From positions 1 to 64,000 of the forward strand of contig JAFXZJ010000024.1 of NCBI GenBank assembly GCA_017541305.1: a stretch of 64,000 nt of DNA, written 5' to 3'. Origin of the DNA: Clostridia bacterium (GTDB lineage: Bacteria > Bacillota > Clostridia > Christensenellales > CAG-138). A program made the position numbers and the translations under genes. Below are positions 15,708-24,152 of the stretch, in pieces. The notes below the pieces were generated by a model. It saw only the letters and a program-made list of their open reading frames with translations. It did no database searches and was not told the origin of the DNA. Position 1 is the stretch's first letter, and each line of letters opens with the position of its first letter.

Positions 15708-17087
15708 ATGGACAATAAAAAAGCATTCTCAATGAAGTACGTCGACGTGCTCGACGGCATAAGGGCGATAAGCGTTATAATCGTCCTCATTTTCCATTTC
15801 TGGCAGCAGACGTGGATATTCCCCACTGTCAACACGCCGTTTCTGAGCTTCCTCGGGATCACGCGGATAGACTTCACCCCGTTTGCAAGGGTGGGGTATC
15901 TGTTCGTGGACATGATGGTGCTGATATCGGGCTTCCTGCTTTTCCTGCCCGTGGCGCGCAATATGCTTTACGGCGAGCCGCTTTCAAAATGGCGCGATTA
16001 TTATAAGAAGCGCGCGGTGAGGATATTGCCCAGCTATCTGTTCTGCGTGCTTGCGATATTCGTTTACGAGCTGGCGACCGGCGGCTACGGCGGCAATATC
16101 GGCCGCGCGGTGCTCGATCTTGTTTCGCACCTGACCTTCACGCATATGTGGCGCGTGGAGACCTATCTTTCCACCAAGCTCAACGTTGTGCTGTGGACGC
16201 TTGCCGTGGAGGTGTGGTTCTACATCATATTCCCCCTCTTTGCTCTGATACTCAAGCGCAGGAAGAGGGATAAGACCGCGGCTGCTCCGGTGCTGCGCGC
16301 GGTGATCACCGCCGCTCTGATGGCGGGCGTATCCATTGCTTACATATATCTCTACGTGCTCAACACCGGCAGCGATTTTTCAAACGCCGTCGACGGCACG
16401 CTTGCCGCGTTCGGCTCGGGCATACGCTCGGATTACCTCTCGATGGTCATAAACCAGCTGCCCGCCTTCTTCGGCACCTACGCCGTTGGCCTTATAGGCG
16501 CGCTCGTCTATACCGTGCTTGCAAAGCGCCTAAAGCCCAGGTGGTGGTCCGGAGGGCTTTTCACCATAGCCGCCGTCGGGTTCATTTACGTTATCGTGCA
16601 GATGGTAAAGGATTGCGCAAGGCTGCCCGGCGCCGACGCGCAGGTTTGGCAGATGACGCAGAGGCTGCCTCTGGCGCTCGTGTTCATGGGCTTCATACTC
16701 ACAGCGGCATTCTCCGCGCGCTGGTTCCGGTTCATATTCGCAAACCCGCTCATGCGGTTCCTTTCAATAATTTCTTATAACCTTTACATATGGCATCAGT
16801 GGCTATGCGTAAAGCTTAAAAACGACTGGCGCCTGCCCGCCTGGCCCGCCTCGCCCGTGACCGACACGCCGCCGAACCAATGGCAGGGCGCGGATTTCAC
16901 CGCCCGCCAGATAACCGACGGCAAGGCGTGGAGCGCCGAATACGCACTTGTGATCACACTGTTCGCCTTCGGCGCGGCGATACTTGCCACCTATCTGATC
17001 GAACGCCCCGCCGCGGATCTGCTGAACGGCAGAAAGTCGATCTATAACGGAAAATTGAAGGAAGTATTCCGCAAAAAAAGCAAATGA
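15708..17087 (+). CDS. Acyltransferase family 3 membrane protein
   Basis: A 459-residue integral membrane O-acyltransferase of the OatA/acyltransferase 3 family, which moves acetyl or similar groups onto extracytoplasmic sugars, peptidoglycan or lipids. The motif DGIRAISVIIVLIFHFWQQTW near residue 20 carries the catalytic-type His, and MWRVETYLSTKLNVVLWTLAVEVWFYIIFPL is the second signature. About ten hydrophobic segments are visible. No C-terminal SGNH domain is present. The ATG at 15708 has no clear ribosome binding site; Met9 is an alternative. TATGATAATATA lies ~10 bases upstream, suggesting a very short leader. Substrate unknown. Confidence 0.82.
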   Translation: MDNKKAFSMKYVDVLDGIRAISVIIVLIFHFWQQTWIFPTVNTPFLSFLGITRIDFTPFARVGYLFVDMMVLISGFLLFLPVARNMLYGEPLSKWRDYYKKRAVRILPSYLFCVLAIFVYELATGGYGGNIGRAVLDLVSHLTFTHMWRVETYLSTKLNVVLWTLAVEVWFYIIFPLFALILKRRKRDKTAAAPVLRAVITAALMAGVSIAYIYLYVLNTGSDFSNAVDGTLAAFGSGIRSDYLSMVINQLPAFFGTYAVGLIGALVYTVLAKRLKPRWWSGGLFTIAAVGFIYVIVQMVKDCARLPGADAQVWQMTQRLPLALVFMGFILTAAFSARWFRFIFANPLMRFLSIISYNLYIWHQWLCVKLKNDWRLPAWPASPVTDTPPNQWQGADFTARQITDGKAWSAEYALVITLFAFGAAILATYLIERPAADLLNGRKSIYNGKLKEVFRKKSK

Positions 17088-17108
17088 TCCACGATCGGCA
17101 TCGTATGG

Positions 17109-17138
17109 AAAAAAGGCTCTCGAGCAGAGGGCCTTTTG
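17109..17138. terminator. Bidirectional terminator
   Basis: AAAAGGCTCTC and GAGGGCCTTTT form an 11-base stem with one wobble, flanked by A-run and T-run. It separates the acyltransferase from the convergent kdpE gene. Confidence 0.75.
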
Positions 17139-17254
17139 CTTGTTTGCGTCGATGAACGGCTTTTTGCTCGGCGCTCGCCGATGATCTCGGGCAAGGCATT
17201 AAAAGGGATGATGCTGACCGCAAGATCTGTCCCCGCGGTAAGTTTCACGTGCCG

Positions 17255-17983
17255 TCACTGGTCGTTTTCATCCCTTTCGGTTTGGTCGATGCGGATCATG
17301 CGGTAGCCGACCCCGATATGAGTCTGAATACAGCGTTTGGATTCGGGATCCGATTCGAGCTTTTTTCTCAGAGTTGCCATGAAAACACGCAGCGAGGCGA
17401 TATCGTTTTCCCAACTGCTTCCCCATATCTTCTGGGTGATATAGGTGTGCGTGAGCACCTTGCCCACGTTGGCGGCAAGCAGGCACAAAAGCTTATACTC
17501 GATCGGGGTCAGATGCACGGGCTCGTCGCCGAGGAAGACGCATCCCGCCGCCATGTCTATTTTAAGCTCTCCGTTTACAAACAGCGAGCCCGCCGCGATC
17601 TGTTCGGAGCGCGCCGACGAAAGCCTGCGCTGTGCGACGCGTATCCGCGCAAGCAGCTCCTCCACAGAGAAGGGCTTTGTGAGATAATCGTCGGCGCCGC
17701 TGTCGAGCGCGTCGATCTTGTCGCGGTCCTCGCTGCGCGCGCTGATAACGATAACGGGCATTTCCGACCACGACCTTATGCGCCTTATCACCTCAACGCC
17801 GTCCATATCCGGCAGCCCGAGATCGAGCAGCATTATATCCGGATTGTGAGAGGACGCTTCCATTATGGCGCCCGCTCCGTTTTCGGCCGAAATGAACTTA
17901 TAGTCATGCGATTTCAAGGTGGCGGCGATGAGGTTCCTTATGGGCTTGTCGTCCTCGACCACGAGTATCAAAGGCTTATTCAT
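17255..17983 (-). CDS. kdpE: Response regulator, KdpE-type (OmpR/PhoB family)
   Basis: A 242-residue regulator. The receiver domain (~3-115) contains the acidic pair EDDK, phosphorylated Asp in IMLLDLGLPDMDG, and KPF at ~103. The C-terminal winged helix (~140-230) includes LTPIEYKLLCLLAANVGKVLTH and the ending HIGVGYRM. It is most similar in pattern to KdpE, the regulator paired with KdpD. It overlaps the kdpD stop by 8 bases, with GAGGTG upstream. No kdpABC genes are in the window; the upstream genes encode a Trk/Ktr potassium system, so that is the likely target. Confidence 0.87.
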   Translation of the reverse strand: MNKPLILVVEDDKPIRNLIAATLKSHDYKFISAENGAGAIMEASSHNPDIMLLDLGLPDMDGVEVIRRIRSWSEMPVIVISARSEDRDKIDALDSGADDYLTKPFSVEELLARIRVAQRRLSSARSEQIAAGSLFVNGELKIDMAAGCVFLGDEPVHLTPIEYKLLCLLAANVGKVLTHTYITQKIWGSSWENDIASLRVFMATLRKKLESDPESKRCIQTHIGVGYRMIRIDQTERDENDQ

Positions 17984-19982
17984 TCAGATCCACCTCGCTG
18001 AGCGGCAGTTTGAAGCCGAACACACAGCCCGAGGGCTTGTTGTCATAAAGCTTGAGCTCACTTCCGTGGGCTTCAAGTATGGATCGGCAGAGCGGCAGTC
18101 CCAGCCCCAGGCTCCTGCGGCTGTCTCCCACGTCGTTGTCTCCGGTAAAGAACATCTCGAACACCTTTTCCTTCCATTCATCCGGTATCCCGCGCCCGTT
18201 GTCGCTTACGCTGATCGCCGCGTGCTTTTCATCCGGCACGGCTTTGACCGTTATCTCGGATCCGGGCGGCGTATGCTTTACGGCGTTGTTCACAAGATTA
18301 ACTATCACCTGTATTATCAGCCTTGCGTCCATTCGCGCAAGCATGGGCTCGTTTCCCGTTTCAAGCTTTATGACGTGCTCGGCGGAGCCGCGGTCGATAT
18401 GGCGCAGGGCCTCTTCGAGCACGTCCTCCACGATCTGATCAGATATATCGAGCCGAATGCTCCCGTCCCCTATCTTGGATACGGAGAGCAGGTTTTCCAC
18501 AAGCCCGGTAAGCCATTCGGCGTCGTCCCTTATATCCATCAGCAGTCTTTCCTTCGTCTCGGCGTCGAGCATACCCTTATCGCCGAGGAGCGCGTCGGCA
18601 TTGCCCGAGATCGAGGTCAGGGGCGTTCTGAGATCGTGCGAGATAGTCCTTAAAAGGTTGGCTCTGAGCTGTTCGTTTTTTGCGAGCACAGCCGCTTCCT
18701 CGCGGCCCTTCGCGTTGCGCAGATTGGCGACCGCGAGCCCGCATTCTCCCAGTATCGACTGCACTATGCCCTTTTCGGAGATCTCCGTCCTGCGCCCGGC
18801 GGAGCCTATCCCCAGCACGCCGCAGACGTTGTCGCCCGCCCGGATCGGAGTGTAAACGAATCTCACGGATCTGCGCGCCTTGGTCCCGGTGCCGGACTGC
18901 GCCTTGTTGGAATACGCCCATTTGGCCGCCTCGTAATCGACGCCTTCGGGCTTTGCCTTTTCGGTCTCTTCCTTTCCCGCAAAGAAGAGCATACCCGAGG
19001 ACAGCCCGTTCTCGTCGGTGTAATAGACCGAGGTGTCGACGTTGAGCAGCTTTGATATGCGCGATGCAGTGATGGTCAGTATCTCCTCCTCGTCCTTCGC
19101 CCCCTGGAGTATGCGGTTGGTATCGAAGAGCAGCTTGGTCCTGAATGCGTCGCCGGCCGAAAGCTTTGCCTGCGCCTTGAGCTTGGCGGCAAGCGTGCTT
19201 GTGATTATCGAGGCGGCAAGCATAATCGCAAAAGTCACCGGATAGCCCGAACCGTAAGCGCGGAGCGTGAGCCGAGGCTCGGTGAGGAAATAATTGAACA
19301 GCATTACGCTTGCGAACGAACCGAGCACTCCGCAGGTGAAGCCGCGCGTGAGGATCGATATCAGCAGCACGCAAAGCAGATACACCGTGATTATATTCGC
19401 ATCGGTAAACCCGAGCCTTTGAAACAGCAGGCCTATCCCCGTTGCCGCCGCGAGCAGGGCTAAGGTTACGCCGATATCCTTCCACGAGGGCAGCAGCGAT
19501 TGCTTGAAAACGCCGCTTTTTCCGTAATATGCGCCGAGCGAGCCCGTATCGGGGATGACGTGGATATCTATGCCCGGGACGAGTTCGAACAGCCTTTCTG
19601 TCAGCGAAGGCTTGAAGAACAGACGCCTGCGCCTGGCGGTGCTGATGCCGATCACTATCTTGGTGACGCCGGAAAGCCGCGCATATTCGGCGATCTGTTC
19701 GGGAACGTCGTCGCCGTGGGTGGTCACCGTCTCGGCGCCCGCGGCCTCCGCGATGCGGATATTGGCCTCAAGGCGCTTCCTGTTTTCCGGATCCATGGTA
19801 TCGTAATCCGGCGTGCGCACATACAGGGCCGTCAGCTGTGAGCTGAAAACCGAAGCCATCCTGACGGCGGTCCTTACGACCCTCTCGTTGGACGGGGAGG
19901 ACGAAAGGCAGACGAGGATATGCTCGTTTGCCGGCAGGCTGTTTTTCTTCTTGTCGGATCTCAACTTGATTACCCCTTCCAT
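17976..19982 (-). CDS. KdpD-like sensor kinase lacking the N-terminal KdpD domain
   Basis: About 668 residues. Order: universal stress protein domain (~20-145), four-helix DUF4118 membrane domain (~165-265), GAF-like region (~290-430), HisKA with His449 (ISHDLRTPLTSISGNADALL) and HATPase with VNNAVKHT, DNGRGIP and LGLGLPLC. Full-length KdpD is near 900 residues and begins with a ~210-residue KdpD/Walker domain that binds c-di-AMP in some species; this part is missing. A TTG at 19964, preceded by GGAAGGGG, may be the true start. The gene ends in overlap with kdpE and follows the trkH-trkA pair, so it probably senses K+ or turgor for that transporter. Confidence 0.85.
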   Translation of the reverse strand: MEGVIKLRSDKKKNSLPANEHILVCLSSSPSNERVVRTAVRMASVFSSQLTALYVRTPDYDTMDPENRKRLEANIRIAEAAGAETVTTHGDDVPEQIAEYARLSGVTKIVIGISTARRRRLFFKPSLTERLFELVPGIDIHVIPDTGSLGAYYGKSGVFKQSLLPSWKDIGVTLALLAAATGIGLLFQRLGFTDANIITVYLLCVLLISILTRGFTCGVLGSFASVMLFNYFLTEPRLTLRAYGSGYPVTFAIMLAASIITSTLAAKLKAQAKLSAGDAFRTKLLFDTNRILQGAKDEEEILTITASRISKLLNVDTSVYYTDENGLSSGMLFFAGKEETEKAKPEGVDYEAAKWAYSNKAQSGTGTKARRSVRFVYTPIRAGDNVCGVLGIGSAGRRTEISEKGIVQSILGECGLAVANLRNAKGREEAAVLAKNEQLRANLLRTISHDLRTPLTSISGNADALLGDKGMLDAETKERLLMDIRDDAEWLTGLVENLLSVSKIGDGSIRLDISDQIVEDVLEEALRHIDRGSAEHVIKLETGNEPMLARMDARLIIQVIVNLVNNAVKHTPPGSEITVKAVPDEKHAAISVSDNGRGIPDEWKEKVFEMFFTGDNDVGDSRRSLGLGLPLCRSILEAHGSELKLYDNKPSGCVFGFKLPLSEVDLNE

Positions 19983-20021
19983 GGCTGCCGATCGACGCTC
20001 CCTTCGCTTTTGTCGATCAAC

Positions 20022-20050
20022 ATTATAACACAGAATACAGCGCTATTCCA
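20022..20050 (-). promoter_or_regulatory. Possible internal promoter for kdpD-kdpE
   Basis: On the minus strand an extended -10 TGTTATAAT (TATAAT at 20027-20022) with a weak TGGAAT-like -35 17 bases upstream, overlapping the stop codon of the small membrane gene. It may give kdpDE its own basal expression. Confidence 0.5.
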
Positions 20051-20294
20051 TCCGTTCGATATCCCGGCTGTCGATCTGCCCGGGATCGCAGGGCAGATCG
20101 AAATAGAGTATGCCGCTGCTTTCGAATTCGTCAAGCCGATCGTCTTCCGCGGACCTGCGTTCCCTGCGGGAACGGCGCGCCGGGTCGGCCGAGACGATGC
20201 GGCGCCCCCTTATGAATCGGTCGAGCTTGACGACCGGGATCAATCCGAAAGCGAACAGAGCGGCCATCGATACTATCAGCACAATGTCCTCCAT
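20043..20294 (-). CDS. Small single-pass membrane protein in K+ operon
   Basis: An 83-residue protein of unknown family. One transmembrane segment (EDIVLIVSMAALFAFGLIPVV) is followed by an Arg-rich stretch and an acidic tail (SSGILYFDLPCDPGQ). The ATG at 20294 is 8 bases after GGAGG, which decides the start over a GTG three codons earlier. It lies between trkA and kdpD in one transcript. A role as accessory subunit of the potassium channel or kinase is a guess from position only. Confidence 0.6.
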   Translation of the reverse strand: MEDIVLIVSMAALFAFGLIPVVKLDRFIRGRRIVSADPARRSRRERRSAEDDRLDEFESSGILYFDLPCDPGQIDSRDIERME

Positions 20295-20310
20295 ACAAAA
20301 CACCTCCGTA

Positions 20311-20958
20311 TCAGATCCTGAAGCATTTTCTTAAAGCGCCGAGCTCTCCCAGCGCAAGCAGGGTGGTATCCGCCGTGAGGAGCGTATCGGGTGTTATCGA
20401 AAAATTGCTTATGCCGCCGCGCTTAAGCGCAAGTATGTTGATGCCGAATTTCTTTCTGACGTCCAGAGTGCCGACGGTTTTGCCAAGCCAGGTTTCGGGA
20501 ACGTTGACTTCGAATATCGCGTGCTGCTCATCGAGCTCGATGTAATCGAGGATATGATTCCCCGTGTACCGCACCGCCGCCCATTTTGCCATCTCCTTTT
20601 CGGGATAGACGACGTGATCAGCGCCGTTTCGAAGAAGGAATTTGGCCTGAACGTCGCGCTCGGCTCTTGCGATGACGCAGGCGGCTCCAAGCTCCTTTAA
20701 CAGGGACGTGGTCTCGAGCGAGCTTTGAAAATCACCGCTGATCGCCACTATGCAAAGATCGAAGTTCTTCACGCCGAGTGACCGCAGGAACGTCTCGTTG
20801 GTGCTGTCGCCAATCTGCGCCCCTGTAACGTATGGGACTATATCGTTCACGCGCTCCTCGTCGATATCCACGGCCATCACCTGATGCCCGAGCTTTGTGA
20901 GCTGCATCGCGGCATGCCTGCCGAACCTTCCCACGCCTATCAGTAATACCGTTTTCAT
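20311..20958 (-). CDS. ktrA: Potassium uptake regulatory subunit TrkA/KtrA
   Basis: A 215-residue cytosolic gating subunit. The RCK_N Rossmann fold starts with VLLIGVGRFGRHAAMQL and contains AVDIDEERVND and GDSTNETFLRSLGV. The RCK_C domain (~135-215) has the KTVGTLDVRKKFGINILALKRGG signature. Single RCK_N-RCK_C size fits KtrA rather than the double TrkA of Proteobacteria. The ATG at 20958 matches family starts. It follows the TrkH/KtrB channel gene by ~90 bases in the same direction. RCK_C domains of this kind can bind c-di-AMP. Confidence 0.92.
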   Translation of the reverse strand: MKTVLLIGVGRFGRHAAMQLTKLGHQVMAVDIDEERVNDIVPYVTGAQIGDSTNETFLRSLGVKNFDLCIVAISGDFQSSLETTSLLKELGAACVIARAERDVQAKFLLRNGADHVVYPEKEMAKWAAVRYTGNHILDYIELDEQHAIFEVNVPETWLGKTVGTLDVRKKFGINILALKRGGISNFSITPDTLLTADTTLLALGELGALRKCFRI

Positions 20959-21051
20959 ATTTAGATCCCATCGCTCCCTCAAAGCCGGAGCGTCCTTTCC
21001 GATAAAGCTTTTGATAATACCCGCGGAGCCGCTTCACGGCGCCTTCCCGTT

Positions 21052-22389
21052 TTATCCCACCATGATGTTTTCAAGAGGCAATTTGGAATTCGTCTTGCCG
21101 TTTGAAGAGAGGAAGGCGTAAACGAACGTCAGTCCGCCCACCCTGCCCATGAACATGAGCAGCATCAGAACGCATCTTGACGCCGCGCCGAGGCCGGGCG
21201 TTATGCCAAGAGAAAGTCCCACCGTGCCCAGTGCGGAGGCGGTTTCGAACATACAGTCTCCCAAGGGCAGCCCCTCGATGCAGCTGATCGCCGCCCCGCT
21301 TAAGAGAAAGAGCGTCAGATACATCATGAAAAGCGCTCCCGCCGTCCTCACTGCCGAGGGCTTTATCCGCCTGCCGAAAAGCTCGGCGTCCTCCCTCTTT
21401 TTGAAAACCGCAAGCACGTTTGCGGCAAGCAGCGCGAAGGTGGTCGTTTTCATTCCTCCCGCCGTGGAGCCCGGCGAGCCGCCTATCAGCATCAGCGCGA
21501 TCGTCATGCCCTTTGACGGGCCGGAAAGCGCGTTAAGATCGGAGGTGTTGAACCCCGCCGTCCTTGGAGTGACGGCCTGGAAAAGCGAGGCGAGCGTCCT
21601 TTCGCCCAGCGGGAGGCTCCTCATATCCGTAAGGAACAGCCATATCGCCGGGAGCAGTATCAAAATACCCATTGCAGTAAGCACCACCTTGGTCTGCATG
21701 CTGTATTTTGACAGCCTGAAGCGATTTTTCCTAATATCGTTCCATGAAAGGAAGCCCACGCCTCCTATCACGATGAGCAGCATTATGGGAATATTGACCG
21801 CGGGATCGGCGGCAAATGCCGTAAGTGACGAGAACTCCCCCGCTTCGCCGCCCATGATATCGAAGCCGGCGTTGCAGAAGGCGGAAACGGAATGGAACAC
21901 GGCAAACCATATCCCCTTGGCTCCGAACCTTGATACGAACGGCGGAATAAGGGCCGCCGCGCCTATGAGCTCAACTATCAGCGTGCCCCTCAGAGCAAAT
22001 CTTGTAAGCCGCACTATCCCGCCCAGCTCGGGCGCCGACATTGCGCTCTGCATGGTGCTTCGCGTGAAGAGCGACAGCTTCCTGCCCGAGAGCATCGTGA
22101 CCGATACGGCCGCCGTCACGACGCCGAGACCGCCGATCTGTATGAGCGCGAGTATCACGGCCTGCCCGAAGCCCGACCAGCTTGTGGCCGTATCCCTTAC
22201 CACGAGCCCCGTCACACACGATGCGGAGACTGCGGTGAAGATAGAATCTACGAACGGCGCCCATCGGCCGTCCCGGGAGGATATGGGCAGCATCAAAAGG
22301 ACCGTGCCGATGAGTATCACCCCGGCGAAGCCGAGTATGATCACGATCCACGGCGATATCCTGCGCCTTTTTTCGAACATATCGTCCAT
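21052..22389 (-). CDS. ktrB: Potassium channel subunit TrkH/KtrB
   Basis: A 445-residue membrane protein of the TrkH/TrkG/KtrB superfamily: four M1-P-M2 repeats forming one K+ pore. Filter-like P-loop glycines are seen in SASCVTGLVVRD, HSVSAFCNAGFD, QAVTPRTAGFN and ASALGTVGLSLG. The motif GGSPGSTAGGMKTTT after the third repeat marks the gating loop. Length fits KtrB. The start at 22389 has GAGGG close upstream. First gene of the K+ operon, with tandem TTAAGA repeats in front. Confidence 0.93.
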   Translation of the reverse strand: MDDMFEKRRRISPWIVIILGFAGVILIGTVLLMLPISSRDGRWAPFVDSIFTAVSASCVTGLVVRDTATSWSGFGQAVILALIQIGGLGVVTAAVSVTMLSGRKLSLFTRSTMQSAMSAPELGGIVRLTRFALRGTLIVELIGAAALIPPFVSRFGAKGIWFAVFHSVSAFCNAGFDIMGGEAGEFSSLTAFAADPAVNIPIMLLIVIGGVGFLSWNDIRKNRFRLSKYSMQTKVVLTAMGILILLPAIWLFLTDMRSLPLGERTLASLFQAVTPRTAGFNTSDLNALSGPSKGMTIALMLIGGSPGSTAGGMKTTTFALLAANVLAVFKKREDAELFGRRIKPSAVRTAGALFMMYLTLFLLSGAAISCIEGLPLGDCMFETASALGTVGLSLGITPGLGAASRCVLMLLMFMGRVGGLTFVYAFLSSNGKTNSKLPLENIMVG

Positions 22390-22419
22390 AAAGCCCTCAT
22401 TCTCCCTTTTATTGTCTTA

Positions 22420-22485
22420 ATTGTACCGCATCCCGTTTTAAGACGGTGTTAAAGCAAAAGAGCGGGCATTAAGACGGCATTAAGA
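22420..22485 (-). promoter_or_regulatory. trkH promoter with tandem TTAAGA repeats (candidate KdpE operator)
   Basis: TTAAGA-type hexamers (plus-strand reading) start at 22438, 22449 (TTAAAG), 22469 and 22480: two pairs of direct repeats with an 11-base period, the layout bound by OmpR/KdpE-type dimers. On the minus strand a TACAAT -10 lies at 22425-22420, with a poor -35 that would overlap the nearest repeat, as in activator-dependent promoters. KdpE is encoded at the end of this operon, so autoregulation is plausible. Confidence 0.55.
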
Positions 22486-22534
22486 TTCGGATCGGCGCAG
22501 ATGCCGTTCGTTTGGCCGCGGCGCGTATTCAGCG

Positions 22535-22571
22535 CAAAAAAAGCGGAGCATGCGCTTGCATAACTCCGCTT
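22535..22571 (-). terminator. Terminator of glycerate kinase gene
   Basis: AAGCGGAG (22541-22548) pairs with CTCCGCTT (22564-22571); on the minus strand the stem runs into a series of T residues. It lies ~40 bases after the glycerate kinase stop. Confidence 0.8.
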
Positions 22572-22608
22572 GATATCGTTTTTTATTCCGCGCGGGCGGA
22601 AATACAGA

Positions 22609-24138
22609 TCACCTGAACAGTATCTCTGTTTTCTCCGCCAGCCTTTTTGCCGCTTCATCGAATCGCGCGAGGGCGTTATCCTCTCCGCCGGTGTATTCGC
22701 AGAAATTGGCGAGGGCCTCGACCGGCTCCGCTCCTTCGCCCCTTGAGCCCGCGATCAGCGCGGCGGGGACTCCTGCCCTGTTCGTGCGTGAGAGTATCGC
22801 TCCCACGACCTTGCCGTCAAGGCTTGTTTTGTCGATGCGCCCTTCACCGGTGATGACGAGCGAGGCGTTTTTAAGCTTGCGGTCGAACTCGGCTATATCC
22901 AGGACCGCGTCCGCGCCTGGCATCGTTTCGGCTCCGAAGAGCGCCATGAGCATTGCGCCCATGCCTCCGGCCGCGCCCGCGCCGGGCCTCGAGCAGACCT
23001 CGCATCCGGCATGCTCGTTGAGCAGTTTCTCCATATTGCGCATGCCTTTTTCAAGCCGCTCAAGCTGTTCGGCGTCCGCGCCCTTCTGGAGGCCGAACGT
23101 GTAAGTCGCGCCTTTTTCGCCCGTCAGGGGATTAGTCACGTCGCATACGGCCGTGAGCTTTGCCTCACGCACCTGCTTATCGAGGCCGGAAACGTCCATG
23201 CTTGCGATCCGCTCCATATCGCCCGCCTCGGTGACCTCATTCCCCTCGGCGTCCGAAAAGCGCACGCCTACTGCGCGGGCAAGCCCAAGGCCGCAGTCGT
23301 TGGTAGCGGAGCCGCCGAGGCATACGAATATGTTTCCGACGCCCTCGTGCGCGGCACGCATTATCAGCTGGCCCGTGCCGTAGCTCGAGGCCTTCAGCAC
23401 GTCGCGCTCGTCCGGCTCGGTGAGCGCAAGCCCCGAGGCCAGGGCCGATTCTATCATCGCCTTGGAGCCGTCGACGACGTAATACTCGGCATGGGTATTC
23501 CTGCCGTAGGGCCCTTCGACTTCCATGCTGTGACGGGCTCCGAGCACCGCACTCTCGACCGCGTCGAGCGTGCCGTCGCCGCCGTCGGCCGCGGGAACGG
23601 GCACGCAGGTGATTTCGGGCAGACGCTCGCGGATCGCCCTCATGATATGCTTTGCCGCGGTATTGCCGGGGATGGTGCCCTTGAAGCTGTTTGGCGCGAC
23701 GAGCACCGTGCCGCCTGTGAACTGCCTGCGCGGGGAAGCCGTCTTGGGAAATACAAGCTTCCTGCCCGAGCCGCCCTCGGCGACGCCGTCCTTATTGATT
23801 ACGCCGAAAAACTCGAGCCCTTCGGCATTTCTCAGCACGTTGTTCTGCAGATAAGGCGTGCGGGGCTCGAGCATCGCGTGGATGCGCGCGTCGGAATCGA
23901 GCTTGTGATACACGTTCTTCATGCGCTTGATACTGCCGTTTATGAGCACGAACATGTAAACGCCGGGCTCCTCCCTGCCGTCGAAATCGAATCGGCCGCC
24001 GTAAGCATGCAGCGATTCGACCTCGGAAGCGGTGAGCACACTTGTGACTTCATTAAGTATCCTGTCAACGTCTTCGGGTTCGACCGTGTCCTTTAAGCAG
24101 TCGAATCTTGCCCCGAGAGAAAAGCGAAGGGTCTTCAT
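22609..24138 (-). CDS. Glycerate kinase with ~140-residue N-terminal extension
   Basis: A 509-residue protein. From residue ~143 to the end it is a complete glycerate kinase (GlxK/GarK family, D-glycerate to phosphoglycerate): VLVAPNSFKGT, AADGGDGTLDA, IESALASGLAL, GGSATNDCGLGLARA, ITGEGRID and SLDGKVV. The first ~140 residues (MKTLRFSLGARFDCLKDTV... through KLVFPKTASPRRQF) have no match I know and are in frame with no stop. Family members are usually ~370-380 residues. The ATG at 24138 has AAAGG 8 bases upstream. The clpC-like gene ends 14 bases earlier, so the two are in one transcript. Confidence 0.85.
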   Translation of the reverse strand: MKTLRFSLGARFDCLKDTVEPEDVDRILNEVTSVLTASEVESLHAYGGRFDFDGREEPGVYMFVLINGSIKRMKNVYHKLDSDARIHAMLEPRTPYLQNNVLRNAEGLEFFGVINKDGVAEGGSGRKLVFPKTASPRRQFTGGTVLVAPNSFKGTIPGNTAAKHIMRAIRERLPEITCVPVPAADGGDGTLDAVESAVLGARHSMEVEGPYGRNTHAEYYVVDGSKAMIESALASGLALTEPDERDVLKASSYGTGQLIMRAAHEGVGNIFVCLGGSATNDCGLGLARAVGVRFSDAEGNEVTEAGDMERIASMDVSGLDKQVREAKLTAVCDVTNPLTGEKGATYTFGLQKGADAEQLERLEKGMRNMEKLLNEHAGCEVCSRPGAGAAGGMGAMLMALFGAETMPGADAVLDIAEFDRKLKNASLVITGEGRIDKTSLDGKVVGAILSRTNRAGVPAALIAGSRGEGAEPVEALANFCEYTGGEDNALARFDEAAKRLAEKTEILFR

Positions 24139-24152
24139 ATTGCACACCTTTC

